Source: Amphirosellinia nigrospora
Lineage: Eukaryota > Ascomycota > Sordariomycetes > Xylariales > Xylariaceae
Direction: 5' to 3'
DNA length: 64,000 nt
Assembly (NCBI GenBank): GCA_004123355.1
Contig: SCHM01000002.1
Span: 9,831,569 to 9,895,568, forward strand
A program made the position numbers and the translations under genes. Positions 45,030-57,427 of the stretch are shown here, in pieces (the stretch's first letter is position 1; each line of letters begins with the position of its first letter). The notes beneath the pieces were generated by a model, which saw only the letters and a list, made by a program, of their open reading frames with translations, did no database searches and was not told where the DNA came from.

Positions 45030-46211
45030 TTAATCTTCCTCGCTGACTTCACTTTCTTCCTCAAGCTCAGCTATTAGCATGGCCTCTAGATCAACCGCCA
45101 TATCATCCTGGGCAACGGAAGCACCGCCTGCCTCCACGTCTTCCATTTCCTCTTCGTCCTCGTCTGATACCTGCTCTTCCGGTGCGCTCTGCGTGGTTAT
45201 ACCTAAGCTATTATGCCCACCGATTCCATTGATATTCTGGCCCATCATCTGGCGATGGATCGGACTTGGCAGCTTGAAGTTTTCTGATGCGTCATCGTCG
45301 TCGTCTTCCTCCTCTTCTTCCTCTCCATCTGCGTCATTTAATGCTTCAACTTCTTCCAACCCATCGTCTTCCTCTTCCTCTCCATCCCCCTCCTTGCTTT
45401 GTTCCTCTATAAAATCGGAGAATCGACGAGGATGGTCTATGAACCCGGGAGAAAAGTCACGATTAGTTGCAGGCGCGACACCACCCGGGTCTTCGATGGT
45501 TAAGAGATCGTCGTCTGAACTCTCGTCTTCCGAATCATGATGCGCCTTCTTTGACGGGGCGGGTTTGGGCGCGTCCGCTTTCTTGGCCGCTGAGGGTTTA
45601 GAGTTGTTAAATGTAGGCTTCTTGGGCTTGGAGGCTTTACTAGAAGGGGCCTTGCTCGGAGGGGCCTTGCTCGCCGGCTTGCTCGTTCTCGACGGCCGGT
45701 GGGCTTCGAGTTGCGAATACTCTTGTTGCAGATGCTCAGGGTCGGTATCGGTCGGTGTGCGCGTCAGGTTCATGTTGAACATGGAATCGACGCGGTGCAG
45801 AACAAAGACCTCTCTCTCGGGGTCGAATATGAGGACATACTTGTTTTCCTCATGGCCGCGCGTGCCCTGGTAGGCGTAGCGGCCACCGTCATCCTGGAAA
45901 GACAATTCGTATGAAGAGGAAGCGGATGACGAATCTGTCGGGTTGGTGGATTTTATACGCGCTTGGTGCGGTGCTGTGTTCGAAGATAGTTTTGGCTTGT
46001 GGTTATCTAGAGTGTTTCTTACGTCAGTCTTTGGTTGAAGTTGATGGTTTTGTCTCTATGCAACAAGCAAGTAGCAGTAGAAGAGACGTGAGCTTACATC
46101 TGATTCCCGTGTATAGTTCTTTGGGGTCTTTGCCTAGCAACGCATCGCTTAGGACAACACGATACTTGCCAACCTTGGTGGGATCGATGATGCCGCGGCG
46201 AGGGACGTCAT
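45030..46211 (-). CDS. ELL-associated factor EAF, RNA polymerase II elongation cofactor
   Basis: EAF proteins bind ELL and stimulate transcription elongation by RNA polymerase II in the nucleus. The EAF domain is split by an intron at 46007-46097 (GTAAGC; CTGACG branch point; CTAG). The upstream part reads KVGKYRVVLSDALLGKDPKE LYTGIR in pieces, and the downstream part starts YNHKPKLSSNTAP and continues DDGGRYAYQGTRGHEENKYV, LIFDPEREVFVLHRVDSMFN, the family signature. The remainder is disordered: Lys/Ser/Pro-rich (SKAPPSKAPSSKASKPKKP), then very acidic (several Asp/Glu runs), ending EEESEVSEED. The proposed start, ATG at 46211 (MTSLAAASS), requires a small frame correction around 46185 to reach IDPTKVGKY. 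The acidic tail is typical of EAF transactivation regions. Expression is likely constitutive. Confidence 0.85.
46007..46097 (-). other. Intron of EAF
   Basis: 91-bp intron, GTAAGC donor at 46097, CTGACG branch point, CTAG acceptor at 46007. It joins YTGIR and YNHKP within a Tyr codon. Confidence 0.85.
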
Positions 46212-47012
46212 GTCGGGTCGTTCACACGTCGGTCACAGTGAGCGTGGTTGAAGGAGTCGAGCCGAGGTGGCTGGGTGATGGCTGGTCCCGGGATGGGGAT
46301 AGGAATGGGGATGGTGGAGAGGAACGGGTGGATCGTCAGTCTCGGGACGGCGGTTCGCAGGTTGAGCGGGTTGGTGATGGGAGAGTGGAGAGGATGGGTT
46401 GCTGCTGGGACGAGCGAAGGATGGTGGAACGGACGGGAGGCGGCAGGCCATTATGAACGCTGGACCGACAGACGGGCACGCGCAGCGCCTGCAGCAACGC
46501 TAAGCCTAACTATTACGTACGCTACCTTATCTTAGGTACCTACAGGTAAATAACTCTGCGCTAGCCTCGCCCAACAAGGTACTTACAGCGGCATCGGGTA
46601 CTATCTATAGCTTCCCTGCTAGCCACCTACAGTACCAACCGAAGGCTCCTAGTGGTTCGCCTCTAATTCGGTTTACTTAGTACTACCTACGGTAGAAGTT
46701 CATATGCTTCAATAATTACTTACAAACACACTTGATTTAAATTTAAATATGTCCAAACCCATATGTCCCACTACATGGCGTAAGGTCCAAGATGATCTAG
46801 CAGGTAGTTGATACAAAACTAATGTACTGCCTCTGAAAAACCGGCCTTATGTGGATGTCCCATGATTAGATCTGTGAAGATGTAGAATGTAGTTGAGAGG
46901 CCCCAGAATCGCCAAAAAAAAAAGATCATTATATCATCCTTATACCTTACGCGGTTAGGTTAAGTTGAGTAATCATACCTCCTAGGATGTACGGGACCAA
47001 GAAACACACGCA
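46212..47012. other. Intergenic region
   Basis: The first 240 bp contain Pro/His-rich minus-strand ORFs upstream of EAF, taken as 5' leader. Then a TACCTA/TAGGTA cluster (about 46521-46550) and AT-rich sequence. No gene supported. Confidence 0.45.
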
Positions 47013-48933
47013 TTACTGGGGAACTGGGTCCTGTATGTCGTCGTCGCCTGAGTCTGTACCAGGCTGTGCTGTGGAGGCGAGGGGGAAACCAGGAATCACG
47101 CCCCAAAGCCAAGGAGGCGGATTCGACAGTAGCTCGGCAGCCGCAACATGATCGACCTCGTTGTATAGTTCACTTTCACTATCGACATCTTCATCGTGTG
47201 GATCCCACATGTCGTCTAACATGTCTTCGTCGTCGTCGTCGTAGCCTAAGCCGGTCGGCGATCCAAATGCGCCTGCCATCATCATGTGAAAGGAAAAAGA
47301 CGCGTTCGCCCTAAAGAGGCTGTCCATTGAGCCGTCACTCATGCCGCCGTCAAGATCGTCGTCAGAAACATCCTCCCAATTTCCATCGTTGTCCTCATCC
47401 GAGATATCAATCCCGAGATCATCGTCATAATCGTCGTCAATGTCATCGTCATTTTTCGAAGAAAGGCTCAACATACTCATCATAATGTTGATCCACTACG
47501 AATTCGCACTGCACAGACCAGATGTTAGTGTTTGGCAGTTTCAATGATTCCGGAGACCATGGAAATAATCACTACCATCGACCCATGTTAAAAGAGGCAA
47601 CTGAAAAGCTCGCAAACCTTACCAGAGGCAGCTCATCCGGATACTTCTCACCACCTTGCCGGCAGTACATATTAATACTTTGTCTCATGTCATGAGACCC
47701 CACCTCGGGCACCGACAGATCCCAATATTCGAAGCCTGGTGGCTCTAAGGAGTCATTCCATGTGCTATCAATGTCGTCTTCATCTTCACATTGGCCGTAT
47801 ATATCCCCACAGATGCATGCTTCTTCGAGACGAAGGTTTTTCCTGATATCTGGCAGAAACTTTCGCCACGATGTATTGGCCAGGGTCACATCTCGTAGGC
47901 AGAGCTTTTGAAGTGTGTCCTTATGTGGCAAGAGGACCTTCATGAACTCCATTCTGTCGCCCACGATGCCGCCGAGGACCAACTCCTCGAGGTTGGGCCA
48001 ATGAAAGCCGGGTTCGATCACGTCCTTTAGGCTTGCTCCTTTTTCTTGCTGATCACATTCCAAATTAAGAATCTCGACGTATAAACACTTCAGGTGTGGC
48101 ATTGATTTGAGGATCTTTCGTATGGCGCCTTTGGCAAGGAGGTGTTGGCATTTTCTGAGCGAGTTACCCTCGCGTATTCTGTCGTCAGCTGGATCTACGT
48201 TGACACTAAGTTCGATGGAGGTGAGGTTTGCGAGTGGTCTGAACATGCGTGCAAGATCCCGTTCGCTCCTTTTGAAGAATCTCCAATGCAGCGACCCCGC
48301 GCGAAGGGTCGTCAAAGCGCAAGGGCAATGGGCGTTGGCCGTAAGCAGGGCGTCAAGCGGGCGTTTGCCCTCAGGGTGAATTCCGCTCATATAGCCACTT
48401 CGAAGGACTTCGGCAAAAGGTCTTTTCCTCTGAGTCCGATAGCGCCCCTCATAGAAGAGGTTACCTGCCGACATGGTCAGGCTCTCGAGCTTTGGGAAAC
48501 GGGGAAGAACCTCCTGGAGTAGGTTCGAATCCTTTTTCGCAAGCATGAGTAGGTCCTGTTCGTCGACGGCGTCGCTATAATTTTTGTATTCATTCATCAA
48601 TTGAGCTGGTGTTAAATTACGTTTCCTGAGCTTCCCATTCCATCTCATCATGCCCTTATGATCCCGCACGAACTCACGCCATGAGACCTTGGGAGAGTCG
48701 AGCGTCTCGGCAAAATAGGTTAGTGAGCTCACATGCTTTGAGAAGATAGGATGTAATGATATGGCCTCTAAGCGGTCCAACTCTTCTTGATGCATGTAAA
48801 AAGTAACCTCAGGGAGCATATAGGCGGCGCCAACATCGGCAAATAGCTTGTTCACGAGCCGAAAATTAAGGATGTCATCGACATCCAAGAGCGAACAGAC
48901 GACATATATAATCTCGGGCGGTACCCTATCCAT
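47013..48933 (-). CDS. F-box protein with acidic C-terminal tail
   Basis: The N-terminal F-box is clear (MDRVPPEIIYVVCSLLDVDD, then ILNFRLVNKLFADV), predicting a substrate adaptor of an SCF ubiquitin ligase. The body (about residues 60-430) has degenerate leucine-rich strands such as LANLTSIELSV, MPHLKCLYVEILNLE and WPNLEELVLGGIVGDRMEFM. An intron at 47509-47622 (GTAAGG donor, ACTAAC branch point, GTGCAG acceptor) joins DELPL to CEFVVDQHYDEYVEPFFEK, which stops at 47449. Immediately after, the neighbouring frame encodes a highly Asp-rich stretch (DDDIDDDYDDDLGIDISDED) down to 47013. The stop follows a five-T run on the plus strand (47452-47456). One extra base there would make the acidic tail continuous, which I favour. 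Without it, the protein ends at 47449. The substrate is unknown. Confidence 0.8.
47509..47622 (-). other. Intron of the F-box gene
   Basis: 114-bp intron, GTAAGG donor at 47622, ACTAAC branch point, GTGCAG acceptor at 47509, phase 0. Confidence 0.75.
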
Positions 48934-51426
48934 CTTGATGAGATAGACATGCGACGCCGAGGATAGGTAGATAAATGGAGAGAACCTTGGCTAGATATAT
49001 ATCCTGTCACATTTATACTCGCTCAGTTCCGCAGTGTGGATTTTGTGTGCGCGTGTGTGTCTTGGAGGTGTGCATACGATGTACGCAAGGATAGGCGGAA
49101 AGGTAATGAGGGTAGCGAGGAGCTCTCGTCTTAGGTGATACCATAGGTTCGTTTATCAAACTGGGATTGTATCTGCTGGGCTCATCCTCTGATAAGAAGA
49201 AGAAGTCGGTATGGGACTTATTAAAATGGAGTCAGCTGTCTGTCTCAGGCAGGGGAGGTTTCGGGTGCTGCTATTGGTTGCACGGGCCATTTCTGCCCCT
49301 CCGCGCCTTTGTCTACCGAGACACTGACGGAGCTGAAAAGTGCAGGTACAACTTTACTACTACCTACCTAGCTTCGACTCAACTTGCGCTGCTATGGCTT
49401 TCTCACCTTAGCAATGGAAATGAGGGCAGTTCTTCTGAAGCTGTCAATAGCTAGGGAACTAATAAATAAAGACGTTGTCGTTGCGATAAATGAGTTGCAG
49501 GGGAGAAGTAACGGTGGCAGCCTTATACGAGGTTACGTTCCACGCGAGTTCCCATTCAGCTACTCCATCACATCCAATCCTTCCGGACTTATAGCACCAA
49601 TATCACTTCATGTCACCCCTCTTTGCTACAATATAGGTACATAGATAGGATTGTTACTAATCTACAAAAATTTGGCGGTTGGAATATGGATTTCATGTCT
49701 TCAATCTTCACATGCCAAGCATCCAAAGTTTAAAATTAAACTTCTACTGGACTCGGACTATCACCAATATGGGGGCCACTCTGAACGATCGAAGGTAGTA
49801 GAATACGACACCAAGATACCCAGTAGGTTGCTGAGCAGGGAACATATGTTAAACCTCTTTCTACCTTACTCCAACATTACTTCACCAACGCATCCAGACT
49901 CACTCATAGGATATGTGCAGCCTCGATATGTTGGAGGAATACCACGTCAACGATTAAACTATTGCTTAGTGTTGATATTAGACACGAGCCTGAATGGTCA
50001 TTAGCAAGTCTTGCATCAGTTAACTTATGTCTCCTTAGGAGCGACTGGGGCCGCTAGTTTGAGAGATACCATGAATCTAGGACGTCCAGTGCCCAATAGT
50101 GATAACCTAGGATTTTATTCTAGCCAGTAGTATTCAACACACCGCTTGCCATTGCCATGGCGAAATCATGAATGAGCAGCTGGGAATTGTTGCGCAGTAT
50201 CATAAAGCATCAAAGCGATTGAGTTGTATACGCTCGTAATTTTCTTCTTGGTACTGTAAACGAGCGCAATCCCAATTGGTCCCGGATGACCAACATGTAC
50301 CGTCGCTCACTGGGGGGAGACGAGATAGGAGAGATGAGAGTTACTATGATGGATATCCTGGAAGCCATCAGCGAATATCTTGGTCTACCACCTGAGTTCA
50401 AGACCACGATCGAAGCCGAGATCCTCTTGTATGATCCCCGGATACAAATATCTAAATCGCGACCATACCGACGTATATACGATCGTCGCCCAGCAATTCC
50501 ATTCTTCCATGATACCTTGGCTCTATATGTTTTCCAGTTCGGTTCATTCGTCGATATAGTACGAAACACTCTCGTCGCCAAGCAAGAGACATGGATGATC
50601 ATTTTTCACCACCACAGATAGACTTAACTAGGCTGGTCCTGGACCAGCAGTCACTTAGCAGAATCAACCCCATTTTACCATTCACATTTTTGATTGATCA
50701 GTACCTTGAAAATCTTATACACGTGAGTATTTTGTGTTACTAAATTGGGTTACAATTTATAGTTTGACTATTCTAAGCTACCAAGCCAGAGCCAACAAAA
50801 GTCGAATTGACTCATTCCTAGAGAAGAATGTATCATGAATATCGTTGGAGGATAGATCGCATATACATATGTGATTCTTCATCAAAATACCAGAATGTGT
50901 CTTGTCACTGGGAATTTAGTCATCTAAATATATGTACGTGTACACCACTCTAAAGCATCTTGGTAATAGTGTCTAGAGATCTATCATTGCGCAGAGAGAA
51001 AGTTCGAGAGAAAACCCGATAGAAATTACTGCCAAGAACAAGTCGTATATATTCCGTTACTCGCAATCTGCGAGGATAGGAATCCCAGGGGTGGGTTACG
51101 CGATCGAGTTGGAGGATTAGTACCATCCACGCAAGCGCCAAAATCCACAAAGGGATCCTTCGTCGAATGTGACAACAGAAGGAGGCCTTATCGGCACACG
51201 TCGTGGTCGAGTGGCAACGTACGTAGGTATGCCAACCGTAGCAGACAAGGGCCGTATTCCGGACAGCCTTGTCAGTGTATACAACCGTAGAGCTTCGCAG
51301 ACATAGCACACAAGCATGGAATTTGGGAATTAGTAATGTGATTCCAGTGCCATGGCCTCTCCGGGCTGACTATTTACAATGCTAGAGTACACAAAGGGAA
51401 GAAAGCGGTGGTATGCATCATATTGT
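48934..51426. other. Intergenic region, one weak ORF
   Basis: Mostly AT-rich non-coding sequence with a short TACCTACCTAG motif near 49360. The only ORF worth noting is at 50286-50621 (listed separately). No mobile element seen. Confidence 0.5.
50286..50621 (+). CDS. Hypothetical ORF of uncertain reality
   Basis: 111 codons beginning MTNMYRRSLGGDEIGEMRVT, with mixed-charge, moderately hydrophobic composition that looks protein-like but matches no family I recognise. There is no signal peptide or convincing splice site, and the region around it has no other coding signal. It could be a fragment of a decayed gene. Confidence 0.2.
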   Translation: MTNMYRRSLGGDEIGEMRVTMMDILEAISEYLGLPPEFKTTIEAEILLYDPRIQISKSRPYRRIYDRRPAIPFFHDTLALYVFQFGSFVDIVRNTLVAKQETWMIIFHHHR

Positions 51427-52254
51427 CTATAGTACGGAAAGGTCACCGAATTTCTCCTGAAAAGGGGGGTCAGTACAAGCGCATCTCTAATTTTTGGTCT
51501 GGACCATTGACGGGGCAAAAGCCATACCTTGTATCCCGGAACGGACCAGCGGCCCTTGGAAACCAACTTCGCGGTCTTCTCGTCGATCGACGGCTCGGCA
51601 GCAGCAACTTCGTCCTATAACGCGCAAGGTCAACAACCATCTCCCAGCATAAATCCGTCATCACCGCCGAACGGATAGGCCCGCAACATACCACAGTGAG
51701 CTCCTCGAACGGCCGGGCGGTCTCGATGTTCTTCAGGGTAGCCTCGAGGTCTTTGAGCTCGAGGTCAACCTTCTCCTTGGTGGCCTGGGCATTCTTCACG
51801 GCCTCGATCTCGAAGGCGTCGATGGCCTTGAGCTGGCGGGCGACGTCGTACTTGGCGGGTTGGAAAGAGCTGAATCGCTTCTCGATCTCGTCGATGACGG
51901 CCTGGTTCTTGAGGATGGAGCGGTAGTGGGCGAAGTCGACGGTGGTCGGCTGCTCGGAGAGGACCTGCACCTTGCGGCGGGCGTTCTCGTTCCGCGTCTT
52001 GAAGGCTTGCAGGGAGGCGACGGTCTGGCCGCGGAGTCCGAGTGAGGAGGTGACCTTGGCCCAGTCGAGCTTTAGGGCTGCGCTGCGCTGCGGTTGGCGG
52101 AAGAGATAAAATTAGCTCATCTGTTCGCGAAGTGCGTCGTGGGCAAGAAATTGAACATTGGTGGGCCAATTGCACTCATAGATTAATGGGCATAAAGATC
52201 GGAAATCCAACAAAACGTAGCAATCAGGAAAGCACTTACTGCAGGGGCGGCCAT
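51427..52254 (-). CDS. ATP7: Mitochondrial F1Fo ATP synthase subunit d
   Basis: Peripheral-stalk subunit of mitochondrial ATP synthase. The intact four-exon model gives 175 residues, matching the family: 52240-52254 (MAAPA), 51692-52087, 51528-51614 and 51427-51456. Introns are 52088-52239 (GTAAGT, CCGCAG), 51615-51691 (GTATGT, TATAG) and 51457-51527 (GTATGG, TTTCAG), all in phase 0. Exon 2 starts [20 protein letters not shown] and includes [20 protein letters not shown] and [20 protein letters not shown]. Exon 3 gives [17 protein letters not shown], and exon 4 EKFGDLSVL. The five-codon first exon is easily missed by gene finders. There is no frame break. As is usual for this subunit, there is no strong cleavable presequence. 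Confidence 0.93.
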
Positions 52255-52813
52255 GGTTGCGGTAAATGTGAGGAATGTAAATGAGTGGAGATCTGAAGCA
52301 ATTCGCAGCGAAGGTTGCTTGGTCTTTACCGAAGGGCTCGGCGTATGGGATGGAGCAGCCCCGGCCTAGAGCCCCGTGACTTGCATCACGTGACCCACCT
52401 GAGGATTTATATGCTGATTTTGCATCACCCCTCCTATAGGTATTTTCATACATTTTATAATGAATACCCCCTGCTCGTGAGGTTCAAACTGCTTAACTAA
52501 TCCTTTACGCACATTCACTACTCGCTATCATCGTGGGAAGGTTCACGGCACAGGCTATAATTAAACAAAAGCAAGATATCTGACACGGTTGTTCATCACT
52601 GTTGCATATCAACACATCAGATCGCGTACGAGAACTCTACGATGATCCTAAGTCTTCATTTGGCAAGGTATCATAGTTATCATGACAAAATGCGTGTTCC
52701 TTCCTGTGGTCCATACATCTTTATCGCGCGCATGATGATGCCGTCGTAATGCACCCAACCGACTGAGATTGCAGTTTATGCCAACATCTCAGCAAAGACT
52801 TCCAATAAAATTC
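52255..52813. other. Intergenic region, ATP7 promoter and NAC alpha 3' flank
   Basis: No coding signal. It holds the presumed ATP7 5' UTR/promoter on the minus strand (about 52255-52450) and the NAC alpha 3' UTR. Confidence 0.5.
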
Positions 52814-53690
<877 letters not shown>

Positions 53691-55383
53691 GGTGGAGGTA
53701 GAGTACACTGGCTAGAAGGACGACAATTAGTTCAGATGCAGGCGGAGAAGGCTGCCAGGGAAGCGAGGCTAGCGAAATGTAGTGTGGCAGCGATACGGCG
53801 CAACACAGACCAACTGCAACCCAATAGCAGAAATCTCTAGGGGCTATGGTAGAGGCGAGAAGGAGAAGAGGTCAATGTGCCAATAGAAAGTCACTCACAT
53901 GCAGCAGCGACAACAATCACAAAGCTCGCAACCGGAAGGTTATTACGGGGAAGAGGTGAGGTAGTGGGGGATTTGTCGCTCAATGTACCTAGAATTTGGC
54001 GAGGAAAAGTTGCGGCACCTGGTTCACAAATTGATGTCAATTGTTTGGCTAGGGTTATTGCAGGTGGCCCGACCGCCCACACCCGACCCCTCCAACGCAC
54101 CCTCCCCGCCTGAGCGGCATTATGTCGTGTATAAAGATAGGCCCCCGATTGTCGAATTCAATCACAATGGAGGAACGACCGGGGTGTGCTTACCTCTAAA
54201 TGTTTTTAGTTCAGGCTTTGGCATGCACTCTGTGGCTTAGTCAATTACTGATGTAAGCTGTACTAGGTAGGTAGGTTAGGTACCATGGTGTTGTTTTCTG
54301 GACAAGAGGTTAAGGTTCGGTGCCCTATGTCTGGTGGCTATGTATTTATACACCTAATCACAGTCGGCACAAAGACATGCTCGCCTGGGTAACTGCCTAG
54401 GTAGGTGTCTGTTACCTGGGTTCTATATGTATTTGTACTTACACTTACATAGTGGGGCTTATCATGGATTATGCCTCCTACAGCCTCAACATATCAGATC
54501 TCAACATATCCATAGGTAGCCACAACAACCTCCTACCCTGATTCGGTAGTACCTAACAAATTTGAGTACAGATAACCCCTTGGAACCTGAGTTCTTCGAA
54601 GTAAATGGCTTGATCTACTCACTTGTTGCGCATTACTTTGCCATAGTCACATGGTCCCATAACTCAGTTGGTCGAGAGTGTCGCGCTAATCTTACAATGC
54701 GATTATGACGCTGCTCATGCAAAAGTCGTGAGCAAGCCTCACTGGGACTACCTAATTCCATCCTTTTTGGTGCCTTGGGCAACTTAGGAGGGTTACAAGT
54801 TGTTTCTCGCGACGTCACGCTCAGTGTTGAAGAAAAGTGTATGCCAGCCTACAGTATTGGCGAATCTGAGTTCGGGCCGTACTGTCCTATGCCTACGGTT
54901 CAACCCGCTGATACATTATCTGAGAAGGGTGCCTAGTAGGAGATGAGTTGTATTGGTTGTAATATTTTGATTCAGCTTTTGCGGGCATCTCAACCAAACT
55001 TCACTCGCGGGCGGTACGGGCTATCAGATTGCATCATGAGACAGGACGGGTATCTTGATACATGCAAAGCTCGGAGTTGAGGCAAAATGGTTGTCTCCGC
55101 CTTCCAAGTCCGATGTCCCATCCTACACAGTCACAAACGTCGATGCCCGATGAAGAGAACACATCATCAAAATGCTTGTGAATGGTCCGTAATCATTGAC
55201 GCCGGTCACCTCGGAAATAAGTTTTGTGTGTGACATACAGGTCTTGCCAGACGATGCAGCAAAAGGAATCCGTCAACCCCGTGCCCATGTACCATGCAAA
55301 AGACCGAAACCGCTCCCGTTGCGAGAGCCTCTTGTTCCTTCCCCAGAATCGAGCGCCATCCCTCCTATTCCCCCTTTAAATCT
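53691..55383. other. Intergenic region
   Basis: NAC alpha promoter side (53691-54100), then non-coding sequence with TAGGTAGGTAGG/GGTACC-type clusters at 54261-54283 and 54396-54420. No supported gene. Confidence 0.5.
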
Positions 55384-55897
55384 CTATGCCGCGGCCTTGA
55401 CCTTGGCGAGGGCCTTGCGGACCTCGTATCGTTGCTGCTTCTTGGCGCGGAGGAGCTGGAAGCGTTGGAAGTCGGTCAGAGCTTTTCTGCGCTCTGTCCG
55501 CTGGCTGCGCTGGGCCCACTTGCTGTCCTGCCACTTCTTGTCGATCTCTCCGTCTTCCCAGAATCTCTGTAGCGTGCCGGTTCGGAGAGCGCGGGGTATC
55601 TCGAGCTTGAGGTCGGTGAGGAGTACATCGGTTAGGGCGATGGGTCCCTTGGGGACGACGAGTTTCTCCTCGGAGCTGGGTCCATCAACCAGAACCTAGA
55701 CGCAGATTGCCATGTCAACCACCAATTCTTTCTTTTCTCCTTTCCACGCTTCCTAAAAGCCGGGCGACACTTACGCGCTTCTCGGAGATGATCTCGACAA
55801 TGGCGGCGATCCGGCCGGCGTGAGGGCCCTTGTTCACGAGGACGAGGCGGCCGACCTCGACGGTGCGCCACGACGGGGACTCAACAGACGCGGACAT
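55384..55897 (-). CDS. RPL14: 60S ribosomal protein eL14
   Basis: Component of the large cytosolic ribosomal subunit. Two intact exons: 55775-55897 (MSASVESPSWRTVEVGRLVL ... HAGRIAAIVEIISEKR) and 55384-55695 (VLVDGPSSEEKLVVPKGPIA ... RYEVRKALAKVKAAA). The 79-bp intron 55696-55774 (GTAAGT, CTAG) is in phase 0. The KOW-like N-terminal region (VGRLVLVNKGPHAGRIAAIV) and the Lys/Arg-rich C-terminal helix (QRSQRTERRKALTDFQRFQL) are typical. Length is about 144 residues, normal for fungi. No frame break. Confidence 0.94.
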
Positions 55898-57427
55898 AGT
55901 GACAAGATTCTGTGCAACTGGCGGTCAGAAAAATATAGCAGCGGTATTGTAATTGTGTTGCTGTGTATAGTAACGGGAGAGTTGTGGAAGCCCAACCCGA
56001 GGTACGTGATATGTTGTGTGTAATGTATAATGTATTATCGAATCAGGGCTCAAGGTTGCAGGGATGGGAATTGGAGCCGACTCGTACTTGTGGTCATACG
56101 CAGAGGGATGGTCGAGTAGAAATGAGTTCGATGGGCGGTCGTGAAGCTGTACTTACAGATTGAGTGATGGGTGCAAATTTGCCGTGATGTGAGGCTCAAT
56201 CGGTGTCGTCTTGCTGTCGTTGGAGGGGATTCCGGGATGGTGGATTTTTGTTCGCACTTTCTCAAAATTTCCTGTGTGCACCAAATCTGGGAGTAACCAG
56301 CTGCTACCCGAGCTGCCAGCTGCCAAGTCTGGGCAACGCCTTTCCCCGGCCACTAGCAAGTACGTATCCAATCAGAGCGCGTCCTACTGCGGGTTATTTG
56401 TGGGTTCTCATTTGCTGTAGCTCTATCGAAAATATTTCAAGATCAACTATAAATGGCGAAAACCCTTCACTGTCCCCTTCCATTCTGTTTTGCTGTCTGC
56501 ACCGATCCCGCTGTATGGTTTTGTCAACCAGCAGCATATCAGTATTTATCCTGATGATTTCTTACAGGTAAGCATCGCTCACACACCAACATTTTGTCGT
56601 TTCTTTCTATCGCTTCTGATGAGGTAATTTGCGATTGATTCTACTTCGATGGCGCTCTCGCCGGAGCTGCTATATCGAGTGGAAAACTGATATTTATTTC
56701 TTACATATTCTGACGGCATTTTTTAATCTGTGGTTGTCAATTGAGATCTATGATGTTTCACCTCAACTGACCACACTCTAGATCTACAGATTCGCAGCAT
56801 TGATTATACACCCCAGTCTTGCCTTCGACACTTGTGCGAGAGGTGTACTGATGACACTGGTAACTGGGAGTTTTTCGGTGGGCTATTTTCGACGAGGAAC
56901 GCTTTGGCCGTAGATATGCACAAGGTTTACAAGCACGTAGCTAATACAGATAATAATCAACTCAGAATTTATTCTATTCTCTTGTAATTCGTTCAATTGA
57001 TTGCATGTTTTGAAAGAGTCAATTTGACTACATAGTAGTAGCTAAGACCTCTGGAGCATTCCTTTACCTGTGAGGCAGTTTGGCTGACTGCATTGAGCCA
57101 CCCTTTAGGAACAGTTTCCGGACATTATCAGGTAGCTGCTTACCTGGCCACAGATATGAAATCAGAACGCCGCCAATCTTCTGTGCGTCCAATGCATTAC
57201 CGCAAATGCTGCCAACGCCTTTTGATGATACATGAAACAGTTTGCCGCCGCCTGGGTATATCTGTCGCTTGAGCTGATGAGAACAAATGAAAGGAAAATC
57301 AAGTCCGTAATCCCGACGGGCAGATCATCAATAAACGGCCAAAATGTGCCGACCAGGCCCGAACCGAAAGATACCTTTCGCCTGGCGAAGCTGAATGTAG
57401 TCAGAGTTCTAAGTTCCATGGAACCAA
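55898..57427. other. Intergenic region
   Basis: eL14 promoter on the left side. The remainder has short ORFs without domains. An ORF on the minus strand at 57162-57479 overlaps the 3' end of the RBR gene in another frame and is considered a shadow. Confidence 0.5.

Noticed and set aside
45079-45873. Plus-strand Ser-rich and Leu-rich ORFs
   Set aside because: Mirror images of the Glu/Asp and Lys/Ser codon repeats in EAF on the other strand.
47013-47483. Acidic ORF as an independent gene
   Set aside because: It starts inside the last exon of the F-box gene, has no promoter space, and continues that protein if one base is added to a T5 run.
48520-48540. GGTTCGAATCC, a perfect tRNA B-box-like string
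   Set aside because: It lies inside the conserved F-box coding frame, and no matching A-box or cloverleaf stems are found around it.
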